Below are positions 24,215 to 33,229 of a stretch of 64,000 bases of DNA, piece after piece (position 1 is the first letter of the stretch; each line of letters starts with the position of its first letter). A model generated the notes under the pieces. It saw nothing but the letters and a program-made list of their open reading frames with translations. It was not told where the DNA came from and ran no database searches. The position numbers were made by a program, and so were the translations under genes. Source of the DNA: an uncultured Chitinophagaceae bacterium (GTDB lineage: Bacteria > Bacteroidota > Bacteroidia > Chitinophagales > Chitinophagaceae); the NCBI GenBank assembly GCA_936908745.1, contig CAKZFX010000015.1, positions 124,001 to 188,000 of the forward strand, given 5' to 3'.

Positions 24215-26029
24215 TTACTTTGTTTTTACCGAATGAATAAAATAAACAGCTTCTTTCGTCCTTGCATCTGCATTGGGCAGGTCATAGTCCTGGTCAGTTG
24301 GCGTATCTGCATCGGGGAAACGGCGCACCGAACCTGTGCGGAATGACAGACGCTCTACCGATTCTACCGGCTGGAAGAATACATTCGGGTTAGGCTTGCC
24401 GTTGTTGATAGTTACGGTATAGAAACGTGTGGTCGTGTTTAGTTCAATTTTTATATTCAGCAGTTCGCCTGCATTGTATTTGCCAAGACCTTTGTTTCTA
24501 TATCCTTGTTTGGTCAGAATATTTCCTGTTGAATCAAGTATCAGCCGAAGTGTTGCAGTGCCTTTTTTATCCAGCAGTTCTATTTCAAGATTGCCGGTAT
24601 TTGTTTGTTGTGCCGACAAACTGAATTCAACCGTTACCTGTTTAGCTTCGGGGAATATTCGTTCCGCTTTTGCATAATCAAAGGGGTCGCTGTCATGCAA
24701 CGCCAGCGCTTTTTTATTGTTGCTGGTCTCAATATTCACTTTACACCACAGCGGGCTGTAAATATTCCATTCATTCAGCTCTTTTCCAGCAGCCATACTG
24801 TCAAATACATCATTTACAGGTGTGGTTATTTTATCTTTTACGGGCACAGGAATGCGGCTTACCCACATATCTTCTTTGTTCATGCTGTAAGTCACCCACA
24901 TATTGCCATCGATTGGTTTGCCATCCATTTCCTGGATGCCACGTACATATTGCGGGCCATAACTTTTGTATGCACCGCCATAACGCATAGATGTGATCTC
25001 GCCATTTACCAGCAGCATATTTGTATAGTTCAGTCCATCTTTACTTACACTCAATGCCAGCGGCCAGCGAAATTCAGATGGATTATATACAGTTGCATAA
25101 TTGCCATCGCTGGTGCGCTGTCCCCAGATCTTTGCATTGGCATTAACAAATCCCGGTGCTCTCGTTGGATTATATTGCCATGTTTTGCCCTCATCTTTAC
25201 TAATGCTTGTCAGCGCATATTTCCAGAGAGCCGCTACATTTCCATTCGGCAAATGATAGTAGTTAAAGGCTTTGAAGTCTTTTTTGAGCGGAATCAGCGG
25301 GTCGTTCCTATCGCCTTCCTCTACTGTTTGCATCATTAGCAAAGGCGTGTTCAGAATTTCATCGCAGGCGGCTACGAAACCTTTGTCCTTTGATGATTTG
25401 TAAAAAGGATACGATGTATTTTTTTCACTGAAAGAATGATTGTAACGCAGGAAATAAATAGGTCCAAAACTGCCATCGGTTTTTATTTCCCTGATCACAC
25501 GACCAATACCGTTCCCGTCGTTAGGATCATCTTTTTTCCCCAATGCAATACCGTAGAATGCCAGTGCAAACAGTCTTTTTGATTTAGAAGTATAAAAACC
25601 AAACCGCTGGTGCATGACTGCATAGTCGTTTTTAGCCGTATCTGTCTTACCCTCTTTTACAAATCCATCCGGGATTTTATAAGGAGGAAAAATAATAACG
25701 GGTGATGACCATGTGTAACCATCTTTGGAGGTTTGCAACAATGTTTGTCCCGGCGGAATATGTTCACCCACCGGATCGCTCAGGTATTCAAGGTAAAAAG
25801 TATTGTTCCAGTAAGCCAGCATCGGCGCATGGTTATATGTCCAGGATGTTGCACCCGTATCAGCACGATTAGCCCGCATGGTTTGAATATTATGCACACC
25901 CACGGCAGGTGACAGTTGCCCATGATGATAATCAACGTTTGACAATGTCGTACCTGTGTAACGAACTGTGTCCTGTGCCATCATTATAATGCAACAAAAG
26001 AGAAATGCTATCGTAAACCTTACTTTCAT
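24215..26029 (-). CDS. Secreted beta-propeller protein with C-terminal jelly roll, sialidase-like fold
   Basis: 604 residues with a signal peptide ending at MMAQ (residue 19). Residues about 40-400 contain repeated blades with Asp-box-like SKDGYTWSSP, SKDEGKTWQ and SKDGLNYTN, typical of sialidase-fold enzymes and of the propeller lyases/hydrolases that act on uronate-rhamnose linkages (GH145, PL27). Residues about 430-600 resemble a concanavalin-like jelly roll (DUF1080-type). It overlaps the GH43-like gene by 4 bp (ATGA), so the two are translated together. It is a likely exo-acting enzyme on a side chain. The exact family cannot be assigned by eye. Confidence 0.65.
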   Translation of the reverse strand: MKVRFTIAFLFCCIIMMAQDTVRYTGTTLSNVDYHHGQLSPAVGVHNIQTMRANRADTGATSWTYNHAPMLAYWNNTFYLEYLSDPVGEHIPPGQTLLQTSKDGYTWSSPVIIFPPYKIPDGFVKEGKTDTAKNDYAVMHQRFGFYTSKSKRLFALAFYGIALGKKDDPNDGNGIGRVIREIKTDGSFGPIYFLRYNHSFSEKNTSYPFYKSSKDKGFVAACDEILNTPLLMMQTVEEGDRNDPLIPLKKDFKAFNYYHLPNGNVAALWKYALTSISKDEGKTWQYNPTRAPGFVNANAKIWGQRTSDGNYATVYNPSEFRWPLALSVSKDGLNYTNMLLVNGEITSMRYGGAYKSYGPQYVRGIQEMDGKPIDGNMWVTYSMNKEDMWVSRIPVPVKDKITTPVNDVFDSMAAGKELNEWNIYSPLWCKVNIETSNNKKALALHDSDPFDYAKAERIFPEAKQVTVEFSLSAQQTNTGNLEIELLDKKGTATLRLILDSTGNILTKQGYRNKGLGKYNAGELLNIKIELNTTTRFYTVTINNGKPNPNVFFQPVESVERLSFRTGSVRRFPDADTPTDQDYDLPNADARTKEAVYFIHSVKTK

Positions 26030-26943
26030 TTTTTATCCTGTATTTTCCTGGCCAGTTGTTTTACCAATTTCTTTTTCACCGGCACGATTGTTCCATGTTT
26101 ATGTCCTGCCGGCACACTGACTTCATTTGTCACATTTTTAAAGTTGACAAAGTCTGTGGTTGAGACGGCTTCATATATTTTTTTATCATATGAATCAAAA
26201 TATATCAGCCATTCCTTTTTCAATTTCACCACCGATGGGCCTTCGGTGAATTTATCCGAGAAAGGTTTCGAGATATTTGTCCATGGACCCAATGCTGAAC
26301 TACCAAACGCCACTTTGATATTTCGCTCCGGCCTTGTATTATCTTTCAGCACCAGCACATAGTCATCTTTTTTGCGTTTAACGATCACTGCATCTATGAC
26401 GCTGAATCGGGGGTCAAGAAACAGGTTGGTTTTGCTAAAAGTTTTAAAATCCCGGGTAGTCGTCACATACATACGGTGATTATTGCTGTCCGCTTCTATT
26501 CCTTTTTCAAACCGACCGGGAATACAACTGGCCCAGATGACACTGTACTGCTTTTGTTCATCATCATAGAACAATTCCGGCGCCCATACATTCACAGTAG
26601 CAGGTTCATCCTTCATAACCGGAATGAATTGTTGTTCATTCCAGTGCAATAAGTCTTTGGAAGAAGCATAACCAAAACCCAGGTCGCCACGCCAGCTGCT
26701 GGTCCATACCAAATGAAATGTTCCATCGGGCCCCTGCACCATCGAAGGGTCACGCATCACTTTTTGATTGCCCACTTTAGGTTGTAATAAAACGGTATCG
26801 AGGGCATTCCATTTTTTTCCATCATAACTATATAACATCCGTAAGCCTTCATTCGCAGGCTCGTGAAATGAAGTAAATAAATAGGCTTTGCCGGAGCAAC
26901 TGCCCAATGTTATTACTGATAGTATGATTAGAAAGTTTCTCAC
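26026..26943 (-). CDS. GH43-like five-bladed propeller glycosidase, lipoprotein
   Basis: 305 residues with lipobox LGSCSG (Cys 16), so it is anchored to a membrane. The pattern of the GH43/GH32 clan is clear: KVMRDPSMV with the general-base aspartate, FSVIDAVIV with the second aspartate, and FTEGPSVV with the acid glutamate. These enzymes are usually alpha-L-arabinofuranosidases, beta-xylosidases or exo-galactosidases. It is compact, lacking the extra C-terminal sandwich found in many GH43 proteins. It is separated by 3 bp from the GH140-like gene and overlaps the downstream propeller gene. Confidence 0.75.
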   Translation of the reverse strand: MRNFLIILSVITLGSCSGKAYLFTSFHEPANEGLRMLYSYDGKKWNALDTVLLQPKVGNQKVMRDPSMVQGPDGTFHLVWTSSWRGDLGFGYASSKDLLHWNEQQFIPVMKDEPATVNVWAPELFYDDEQKQYSVIWASCIPGRFEKGIEADSNNHRMYVTTTRDFKTFSKTNLFLDPRFSVIDAVIVKRKKDDYVLVLKDNTRPERNIKVAFGSSALGPWTNISKPFSDKFTEGPSVVKLKKEWLIYFDSYDKKIYEAVSTTDFVNFKNVTNEVSVPAGHKHGTIVPVKKKLVKQLARKIQDKK

Positions 26944-26946
26944 TGT

Positions 26947-28317
26947 TTATTTCTCAAGAATCAGCACCCAGTCGTTGCCATCTTTTTGTACACCCGGCGG
27001 ATCAAACTCAGCCATCCCTTTTTTATAGTTTTGAACCGGGTAGTATTTTCCATCGGAAGGGCTGAACCAACTCGCTTTCGACGGGGCAAATTTTAGTTTG
27101 GCGATAGCTACCGTAAAGTTCCGGCCGTTATAGACATAGAACATTGCATAACCATTGCCTTTAGTGGCTGCCACCCTGTTGTATTTGTCCGCATTATCAA
27201 CAACTAATTCCTGCGCAGGTGTACGATCCAAATAGGATTTGCTCTCCATTAATTTTCGCAGGTGTTTCATTTCAGTTGCCGCTTCTGCTGTCAACCCTGT
27301 TTTCCAATGTTGTTTTGGAAAAAAGGAGGCAGTCGTATCGCCGGGAACATAGTATTGCATCACTGCATTATGACCATAGGTAAATCCGGCACCACCTGCA
27401 AACACACTCCAGTAAGCATAACGACGGATATCGGCTGCATTCCAGTATCCATCGAGTGTATCGTGCAGGCCGTAAGGAATATCTTCATAACTCGGCTCAC
27501 CATCCAGCGTTGGCTTCACCGGGTCCATTGCATAGTCTTCATCTACGTATTTCCAGTTGTCTTCGCCAAAGTGACGACGCTCTTTAGAAGATGTATCCTG
27601 CGCATAACTTTTATGCCCGCTTTGAAACATATTAAAGTCCAGCCACAGCGACTGATGAAACCAATCCGTACTGCTTGTTCTTCCACGAGGATGAAAAGTC
27701 ATCAGGTGGTTGTTGTCAAAGTTTTTAATCGTTGACCCTAATTTTTCCCAAACGGCATAGCCATCTTTTCCATTGATATCGCCACCGTTCAGCCAGATGA
27801 TATTGCTTTTATTTTTATACCGCTTCGCTAAAAATTTTCCATAGGCTTCTGCCTGTACTTCATTTATCTTGCCGCCTTTTACATTGCTGCCCCATGTCGG
27901 CACCAGCGCCATATAAATACCACGTTTGGCCGCTTCATCAATAATAAAGTCCATGTGGTCCCAATAGTCATACTGTTCCGCATTTGCCGGATTATTACCG
28001 GGTGTCACATCAGGTTTGGCTGCATCAAAGTCAGTCAGCGCATAGTCGCCATATACATTTTTTGTATTGCTCATATCATGCAGCACCATCGCCTGTACCA
28101 CGTTGAAACCTTGTTGCTTTCTTGTGTCAAGATATAAAATGGCATCTTCCCGGTTGCATTTTACAAATAACAACCACCCTGTATCGCCCAGCCAGAAGAA
28201 AGGTTTACCATCGGCTGTTTGGAAGAAACGTTTATTGGCTGAGATTTTCAGTTGTTTTAACTGTGCATCCGCCAATCCTGACAACAATATCAATCCTATC
28301 GTAAGAATTTTTTTCAT
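26947..28317 (-). CDS. GH140-like (DUF4038) apiosidase
   Basis: About 456 residues from MKKILTIGLILLSGLADAQ (28317); the in-frame ATG at 28335 would only add MWEILI before the signal peptide. The DUF4038 TIM barrel begins at RFFQTADGKPFFWLGDTGW. Candidate catalytic residues are the aspartate in NIIWLNGGDINGKDG and the glutamate in PTLDGEPSYEDIPYG, matching the Asp/Glu pair of GH140. C-terminal residues about 385-456 form a small beta domain. The characterised GH140 enzyme removes RG-II side chains by cleaving apiose-galacturonan linkages. Apiose is nearly confined to RG-II and apiogalacturonan, so this gene is a strong clue to the target polymer. Confidence 0.82.
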   Translation of the reverse strand: MKKILTIGLILLSGLADAQLKQLKISANKRFFQTADGKPFFWLGDTGWLLFVKCNREDAILYLDTRKQQGFNVVQAMVLHDMSNTKNVYGDYALTDFDAAKPDVTPGNNPANAEQYDYWDHMDFIIDEAAKRGIYMALVPTWGSNVKGGKINEVQAEAYGKFLAKRYKNKSNIIWLNGGDINGKDGYAVWEKLGSTIKNFDNNHLMTFHPRGRTSSTDWFHQSLWLDFNMFQSGHKSYAQDTSSKERRHFGEDNWKYVDEDYAMDPVKPTLDGEPSYEDIPYGLHDTLDGYWNAADIRRYAYWSVFAGGAGFTYGHNAVMQYYVPGDTTASFFPKQHWKTGLTAEAATEMKHLRKLMESKSYLDRTPAQELVVDNADKYNRVAATKGNGYAMFYVYNGRNFTVAIAKLKFAPSKASWFSPSDGKYYPVQNYKKGMAEFDPPGVQKDGNDWVLILEK

Positions 28318-28328
28318 AATTAAAATTT

Positions 28329-28357
28329 CCCACAAAGAAACTCTGCGCTACCTCTGC
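28329..28357. repeat. CACAAAGA-type dispersed repeat, intergenic copy
   Basis: CCCACAAAGAAACTCTGCG and the next 10 bp belong to the same repeat type as 24097-24131 and 48928-48994, but here it is outside any gene. Confidence 0.5.
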
Positions 28358-28370
28358 TTCTCTTGTCCCC

Positions 28371-28414
28371 TGTCTGCCGACAGGCAGGCTTGCCTGCTGC
28401 AAGCAGGTCTGCGG
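28371..28414. repeat. Dispersed palindromic repeat, copy 3 (inverted)
   Basis: 28387-28411 is the exact reverse complement of the 25-bp element at 5138-5162 and 9009-9033. It is preceded by a partner arm (CTGCCGACAGGCAGG, 28374-28388), so this copy is the most complete: two short palindromes side by side. It lies just downstream of the stop of the beta-helix/TIM gene. Confidence 0.7.
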
Positions 28415-28422
28415 TGAGTCAT

Positions 28423-31407
28423 TTATCTCATTTCCAATTTCCTTGTTTCCTTATTATACACCACACTCTTTCTCCCATCACTCAATACATATTCATTTGT
28501 ATTTGCCGAAGCCCCAGGCTTCATCGTCGCAGTAGCATTTATAATTGCCTTATCTATATTTTCAGGCAACACAGGCATACTGCCACCTGCCATCAGCACT
28601 GCCATCCCAAATTCAGGATAACTATCGCCGCTATACATAACAGCTTTAGTTGGGTATTTTTCCCGGTATTCTTTTACAGCACGGTACACCTGTTCAAAAC
28701 TTGTTTTCTTTGGCTTCAGTAAACGGGCATGCTGGCGTGGCGCTAAATTTTGTCCGCCACCCGGAGCATAAGCCGAGCCATCAGCCTGGTAATGCCAGTA
28801 TCGTATGTCAATAATGTCAACGACAGCAGCGTAAGCAGGCAGGGCCAGGATAGCATCCTGCACATCTTTGGTAACGCTTAACGCAATCAACGGGTGTTTA
28901 CCTGTTTCTTTTTCCCACTCCCGAATTACATCCAACCAAAACTTTACAAAGTGAAGCGGCCCGGTAAATTCTTCGCCTATCAGTTGGATTACGCCGTTAT
29001 TGTCTTTGAAATTGCTTAAACACTGGCGTATATATTTTTTATGCAAGTCTTTGCGAACGGGATTGGACAGGTCATAGAATTGTTCCGCATAGAAAATACG
29101 TTTATCACCTGCATAGTTTACCGGCTCAACAAATCCCGTGTTGTTGATATTGTTAGCTGTTCTCCACGGAAAGTCTGCATAGTGCGCCCCGGCTTCAATA
29201 ATATTATGCTGAAAATAGTTTTGATGCACTAAGACTAATCCTTGCTGATCTGCGAGGTCAGCAAATTGTTTCAACCGTCCCCAATAAAATTGGTTGTATT
29301 GAGTCAGATCATATTTACTTAACCCATCCCAGGCTGTTTCCTTGCCACTTCTTGCAAAAGGCAATTCATAAAACGGTGGCCACACTTCACCATCCATTCT
29401 GCGGATGCGTTCATGGTCGTCTCTTCTGCGGTCATACCAAAGTCCATAATTATGTTCAATCGCTACTGTATTCGTTGCCTTCATTTCTGTCGCCACTTCA
29501 TCCAGTTTATCCGTAAGGCCTCTTCCATCACGACCGGGCACAAATCGTGTGATATGCGGTTTTGCCTGCTCCACATCTTTTCCCTGCACACCACCACTCC
29601 ACCATTGCACACTGGTGCGTTTACCGGCTACCAGTTCGCCGCCTCTTACCAGCACGCCATTTTTCACAGCTAACACGGGTAATTTAGACGCTGTTTTTTT
29701 TACAGGGAAAGCAAGGTTTAATGCGAATGAAACGCCGTTATTGTTATATGTTGTTGGGATCACATTTCTTTTCCCCGCTTCTTCAATCCATTGTTTTAGT
29801 TGTATTCTTGGCTTTAATGCTTCTTTTGTGAGTTGCTGTGCCACTTCCATCGAAGGACTGCTGCTGGCTTCTGTCGGCATATCCATGATCTGCGCCTGTG
29901 CATCCACATTTTTATTTAAGCGTTCACGCAACTGCGCATAGTATAAACTTCTTGGAGAAATGGTATTGTTGGACTCATTCCAATAACCATCGCCTGCAAA
30001 CTGGCTCCAGCTACCAAAAGCCCAGTTTTGCGCTGTGGGTGGTTTGTAGCAATCAATACGTGCGGCGGTACAGTTCCAGAACAAACTGTTGGCTGCTGCC
30101 CAGCCTGCACCATTTCCATCCTGTTCACGGTTGCCAAAACGCAAGGCATTACCATCCACATTCACCACATCAAATAAAACAGCGCTTGCCCAGCTATCGA
30201 TAGCGCCGCTGAAACTGTAAGGCAAAATGGATTCACATTGCACAAAGGCATTAGGCCCGGGACTGCAAAAACCTGTTGCAAAGTCATGGTAACCGTTTTC
30301 CGCATAGCAACGTTGAAATAAGGTTTGTTGGCCGGTTGTGAAAAAAGTATAACGGCGTTGGCCCCCGATCTCCGAAACAGGGTTTAATGAAATGCAATCT
30401 TCGACAGTTATGCGTTTGGATGTTTCTGCAATATTTACGGCACTGCCCGCGAAGTGTTGAAAAGTGATCTGACGAACCCAGCAGTCTTCTGCATTTTCTA
30501 TATCAATCGCATTCCAGCGATGGTCTTCGTCTTTTGAATTTGCTTTGTTATACGTTGAAACCAGTTTGATATTTTCAACCCCGCTGTTGCTGATGCGGCC
30601 ATTATTATTGTAGAAATAAATACTTGCACCGCCAAAAGATGAATCCAAGGCTGTTGGTATGGGTGCATCAATAAAGACACGGTTACCTTCGATTTTTGTG
30701 ATCCTGCGATCAATAAACAAATCCCGTTCGCCCGGTTTCCAGCCGAGAGCGGTGATGCCACCACCAAAATGGTCTGTACCTAATTGCTGAATCCAATTGG
30801 CAGTAGATGGGCGACGGATAATAATATATTGCGAATGATCCTTTACCTGTATATTGTCATTGACCTGGAAACTCATCGCATTTACGGGCACATAAGCATC
30901 TGTAATTTTTATCCCGGACAAGTCTTTGGGAATTGTATTTTTTCCTTCAATCTTAATCAACGTTTGTCTTGTCATTCCTGCCCCTGTCAAGGTTGTCTGG
31001 TTCACACCGCCACCTCTCAACACAACACCGGAAGTTGTGATACGCAGTTGCCTCGACACTTCATAGTTTCCTTTTTGCAAAAGCACGGCGCCCCGAAAAC
31101 CGTTTTCATCAACAGGTAAAGAAGCCACATAGTCTATGGCCGATTGAATACGTGAAGTGGCATCTCCTTTTACCAGCGGTACTACTATTTTTATCGCAAG
31201 ATTGGGAATAGCTTGTTCAGATGCTTTATAACCACAATAAGAAAAGTCAGGAATACGGTTGCCGAGCGAATCGGTTGTATAGGCAAGCCGTCCCTTTTCA
31301 CTATATAAAGGCGGAACAGGCTTTACCGGCTTTTGCGCCAGTAAAACCTGTTGACCTGTAAGAAAACTTATGAATGTTATTAGACGATATACGGTTCTTT
31401 TATTCAC
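28423..31407 (-). CDS. Two-domain secreted enzyme: beta-helix plus C-terminal TIM-barrel glycosidase-like domain
   Basis: 994 residues with a signal peptide (cleavage near LLAQ, residue 24). Residues about 60-520 form a pectate-lyase-like right-handed beta-helix (VASLPVDENGFRGAVLLQKGNYEV, then repeated HRWNAIDIENAEDCWVRQI-like coils). Residues about 620-960 look like a clan-A-type TIM barrel: VAIEHNYGLWYDRRRDDHE, VQLIGEEFTGP-like region with a candidate acid/base pair of glutamates, VVDIIDIRYWHY and VMYSGDSYPEFGMA. I recall DUF6298/DUF4955-type proteins with this layout but cannot assign the family with certainty. A lyase or hydrolase acting on pectin backbone plus side chain is plausible. 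It lies between PL1 and GH140-like genes. Confidence 0.65.
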   Translation of the reverse strand: MNKRTVYRLITFISFLTGQQVLLAQKPVKPVPPLYSEKGRLAYTTDSLGNRIPDFSYCGYKASEQAIPNLAIKIVVPLVKGDATSRIQSAIDYVASLPVDENGFRGAVLLQKGNYEVSRQLRITTSGVVLRGGGVNQTTLTGAGMTRQTLIKIEGKNTIPKDLSGIKITDAYVPVNAMSFQVNDNIQVKDHSQYIIIRRPSTANWIQQLGTDHFGGGITALGWKPGERDLFIDRRITKIEGNRVFIDAPIPTALDSSFGGASIYFYNNNGRISNSGVENIKLVSTYNKANSKDEDHRWNAIDIENAEDCWVRQITFQHFAGSAVNIAETSKRITVEDCISLNPVSEIGGQRRYTFFTTGQQTLFQRCYAENGYHDFATGFCSPGPNAFVQCESILPYSFSGAIDSWASAVLFDVVNVDGNALRFGNREQDGNGAGWAAANSLFWNCTAARIDCYKPPTAQNWAFGSWSQFAGDGYWNESNNTISPRSLYYAQLRERLNKNVDAQAQIMDMPTEASSSPSMEVAQQLTKEALKPRIQLKQWIEEAGKRNVIPTTYNNNGVSFALNLAFPVKKTASKLPVLAVKNGVLVRGGELVAGKRTSVQWWSGGVQGKDVEQAKPHITRFVPGRDGRGLTDKLDEVATEMKATNTVAIEHNYGLWYDRRRDDHERIRRMDGEVWPPFYELPFARSGKETAWDGLSKYDLTQYNQFYWGRLKQFADLADQQGLVLVHQNYFQHNIIEAGAHYADFPWRTANNINNTGFVEPVNYAGDKRIFYAEQFYDLSNPVRKDLHKKYIRQCLSNFKDNNGVIQLIGEEFTGPLHFVKFWLDVIREWEKETGKHPLIALSVTKDVQDAILALPAYAAVVDIIDIRYWHYQADGSAYAPGGGQNLAPRQHARLLKPKKTSFEQVYRAVKEYREKYPTKAVMYSGDSYPEFGMAVLMAGGSMPVLPENIDKAIINATATMKPGASANTNEYVLSDGRKSVVYNKETRKLEMR

Positions 31408-31460
31408 TTACTGCTTTTTCAAAATGATAAGATACAAAAACAGTATGTACTGCCCGATCT

Positions 31461-33104
31461 TTATTTTTTCGCTGCTGTTGCAGGGCGAACGGTATTCAGA
31501 TCCACCACGCTGTTCAGGTAGTTTTCAATATTACTGTAACCGTTTTTAGCAATTCTACCCGCATCCGAAGCATCATTCGGATTCAGCTTGTTTTTAATTT
31601 CATATGCATCCGGCATACCATCATTATCACTGTCTTTGTAAGGTGTACCTTTGTATTCAGGATAACCACCTACCTGTGCAGGATCAGTAATGATACCGAT
31701 TTTGTAAGAATCAATGGCCATGCGGCGATGTTTGAATTGTGTTTCCGGCAGTTTTACATTCGGATCGTATTCAATTTTACCCGTTGTTACCTGTTTCACG
31801 ATACGGGTATCAACCGCATCACGTTTTGGCAAGGTTGCACCGGCATTTGCTAACACATAAGTTTTAGCCGCTTCGGTTGGCATGATAGAGATCGGCGCCA
31901 TCGGTAATGGCTTGTTCACTTTAATAAAATCTTTGTATTCGCCTGCGTTTCTTTCATCTTCAATCTGCACACCACCGTTCCAGTTGTCTTTTGTCACTTC
32001 CGGGTAGCCTTCCACGATGTTTCCATGCACATACGATCTTCCGTATACTTTATATTTCAATTTGCTACGGCCGCTTTCTGGTTTTAAGATACGATAAGCA
32101 ATCGCTGTTTTCGGTGTAGCCGGACCGGGCTTAAAGTAGTTATTAATGATATTGTATTGCGCCCTGTAATCGCCACCGTCAATACTGCGGTGTACCCAGT
32201 TAAAAATTACGTTGTTGGCAAAATTAAATATCCCATTCCAGCCCACAGATGGATTACGGCCTGCATTGTTGGCCCAGAGGTTGCGCATAAACGTACAGTT
32301 TTCGCCACCCAATGTGCTGCCAAATGCGTGGTTCCATGTATCCAGTGCTTCACCAAAGATGGAATTCTGAATGGTGATGTTTACCGTACCAAATTTATCT
32401 TCCACTTTTCCTGTGCTGTCATTATACATGTGGCGGTACATACTCATGTTCTCATCCAATCCCCATGTGGCGCTTACGTGATCGATCATAATATTACCGA
32501 TCGGGTTGCCCCCGATAGCGTCATCTCTTCTGCCCACCCATGTTTCGCCACGGCGGAAACGCATAAAGCGTACGATCACATCGTGTGTATTGATCCATAC
32601 ACTTTCACCTGCGATACATACGCCATCGCCGGGAGCTGTTTGCCCTGCAATAGTGATATAAGGTGCCCGGATGATCAATGGTGTTTGCAAACGGATAATA
32701 CCGGCTACATTAAATACAACGATTCTTGCACCACCTTGCTCACAAGCCCAACGCAAGCTACCCGGGCCATCATCGTTTGTGTTTGTAACCACGAGCACTT
32801 TACCACCACGCCCGCCAAAGCTGAATTTGCCACCGCCTTCGGCCCCGGGAAAAGCCGGAATATCTGCCTGCGGCAACTCATCATACCGTGAAGCCCAGGG
32901 AATAAATGGCTTTCCTTGTTTTGCTTCCTGTTGAATAATCGGCCAGGCCACATTCCATGCCGAATCAGAATGGCGACGTGAAATATTCATTAACGAATCG
33001 GAAGCCCGCTGCACGTCAGCAGGAATATCAGGGTATTGCGCCACGCCTGTTGCAGACAAGGCTGCAATACATATGGTGACGAGTAGCGGGTGTCTTAGTT
33101 TCAT
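31461..33104 (-). CDS. Pectate lyase-like protein, PL1 family
   Basis: 547 residues with a signal peptide (residues 1-22, ending GVAQ). The PL1 beta-helix runs from FPGAEGGGKFSFGGRGGKVLVVTNTNDDG. The family coils TIAGQTAPGDGVCIAG, IMIDHVSATWGLDENMS and NNVIFNWVHRSIDGGDY are present. A roughly 50-residue helical segment between signal peptide and catalytic domain is extra. The C-terminal DSDNDGMPDAYEIKNKLNP is a calcium-binding thrombospondin-3-like tail, also present in the second PL1 (54571-55965). It cleaves homogalacturonan-type backbone by beta-elimination. It follows the SusCDE genes after a terminator-like hairpin. Confidence 0.87.
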   Translation of the reverse strand: MKLRHPLLVTICIAALSATGVAQYPDIPADVQRASDSLMNISRRHSDSAWNVAWPIIQQEAKQGKPFIPWASRYDELPQADIPAFPGAEGGGKFSFGGRGGKVLVVTNTNDDGPGSLRWACEQGGARIVVFNVAGIIRLQTPLIIRAPYITIAGQTAPGDGVCIAGESVWINTHDVIVRFMRFRRGETWVGRRDDAIGGNPIGNIMIDHVSATWGLDENMSMYRHMYNDSTGKVEDKFGTVNITIQNSIFGEALDTWNHAFGSTLGGENCTFMRNLWANNAGRNPSVGWNGIFNFANNVIFNWVHRSIDGGDYRAQYNIINNYFKPGPATPKTAIAYRILKPESGRSKLKYKVYGRSYVHGNIVEGYPEVTKDNWNGGVQIEDERNAGEYKDFIKVNKPLPMAPISIMPTEAAKTYVLANAGATLPKRDAVDTRIVKQVTTGKIEYDPNVKLPETQFKHRRMAIDSYKIGIITDPAQVGGYPEYKGTPYKDSDNDGMPDAYEIKNKLNPNDASDAGRIAKNGYSNIENYLNSVVDLNTVRPATAAKK

Positions 33105-33172
33105 TGTTACTTTATTTTCAAATTAGACGTATATACATTTCTAAACTTGTACATACGAGAGCCTTTATTTGC

Positions 33173-33200
33173 AAAAAAGAGAAAGCTGTTACACTTTCTC
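33173..33200 (-). terminator. Intrinsic terminator or attenuator after the SusCDE genes
   Basis: On the minus strand GAGAAAG (33200-33194) pairs with CTTTCTC (33185-33179) across an 8-base loop, followed by a run of six T (33178-33173). It lies 30-57 bp past the stop of the SusE-like gene and about 70 bp before the next gene. Partial termination here would give more SusCD than enzyme transcript. A weak TAATTTGA box follows upstream of 33104 and could be a secondary promoter. Confidence 0.75.
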
Positions 33201-33229
33201 CTTACGATTGCTATATATGAAGAACTGCG

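Noticed and set aside
24605..25339. 244-codon plus-strand open frame opposite the propeller gene
   Set aside because: Antisense shadow of a clear propeller; no recognisable domain. The 244-codon frame at 32157-32891 opposite PL1 was rejected for the same reason.
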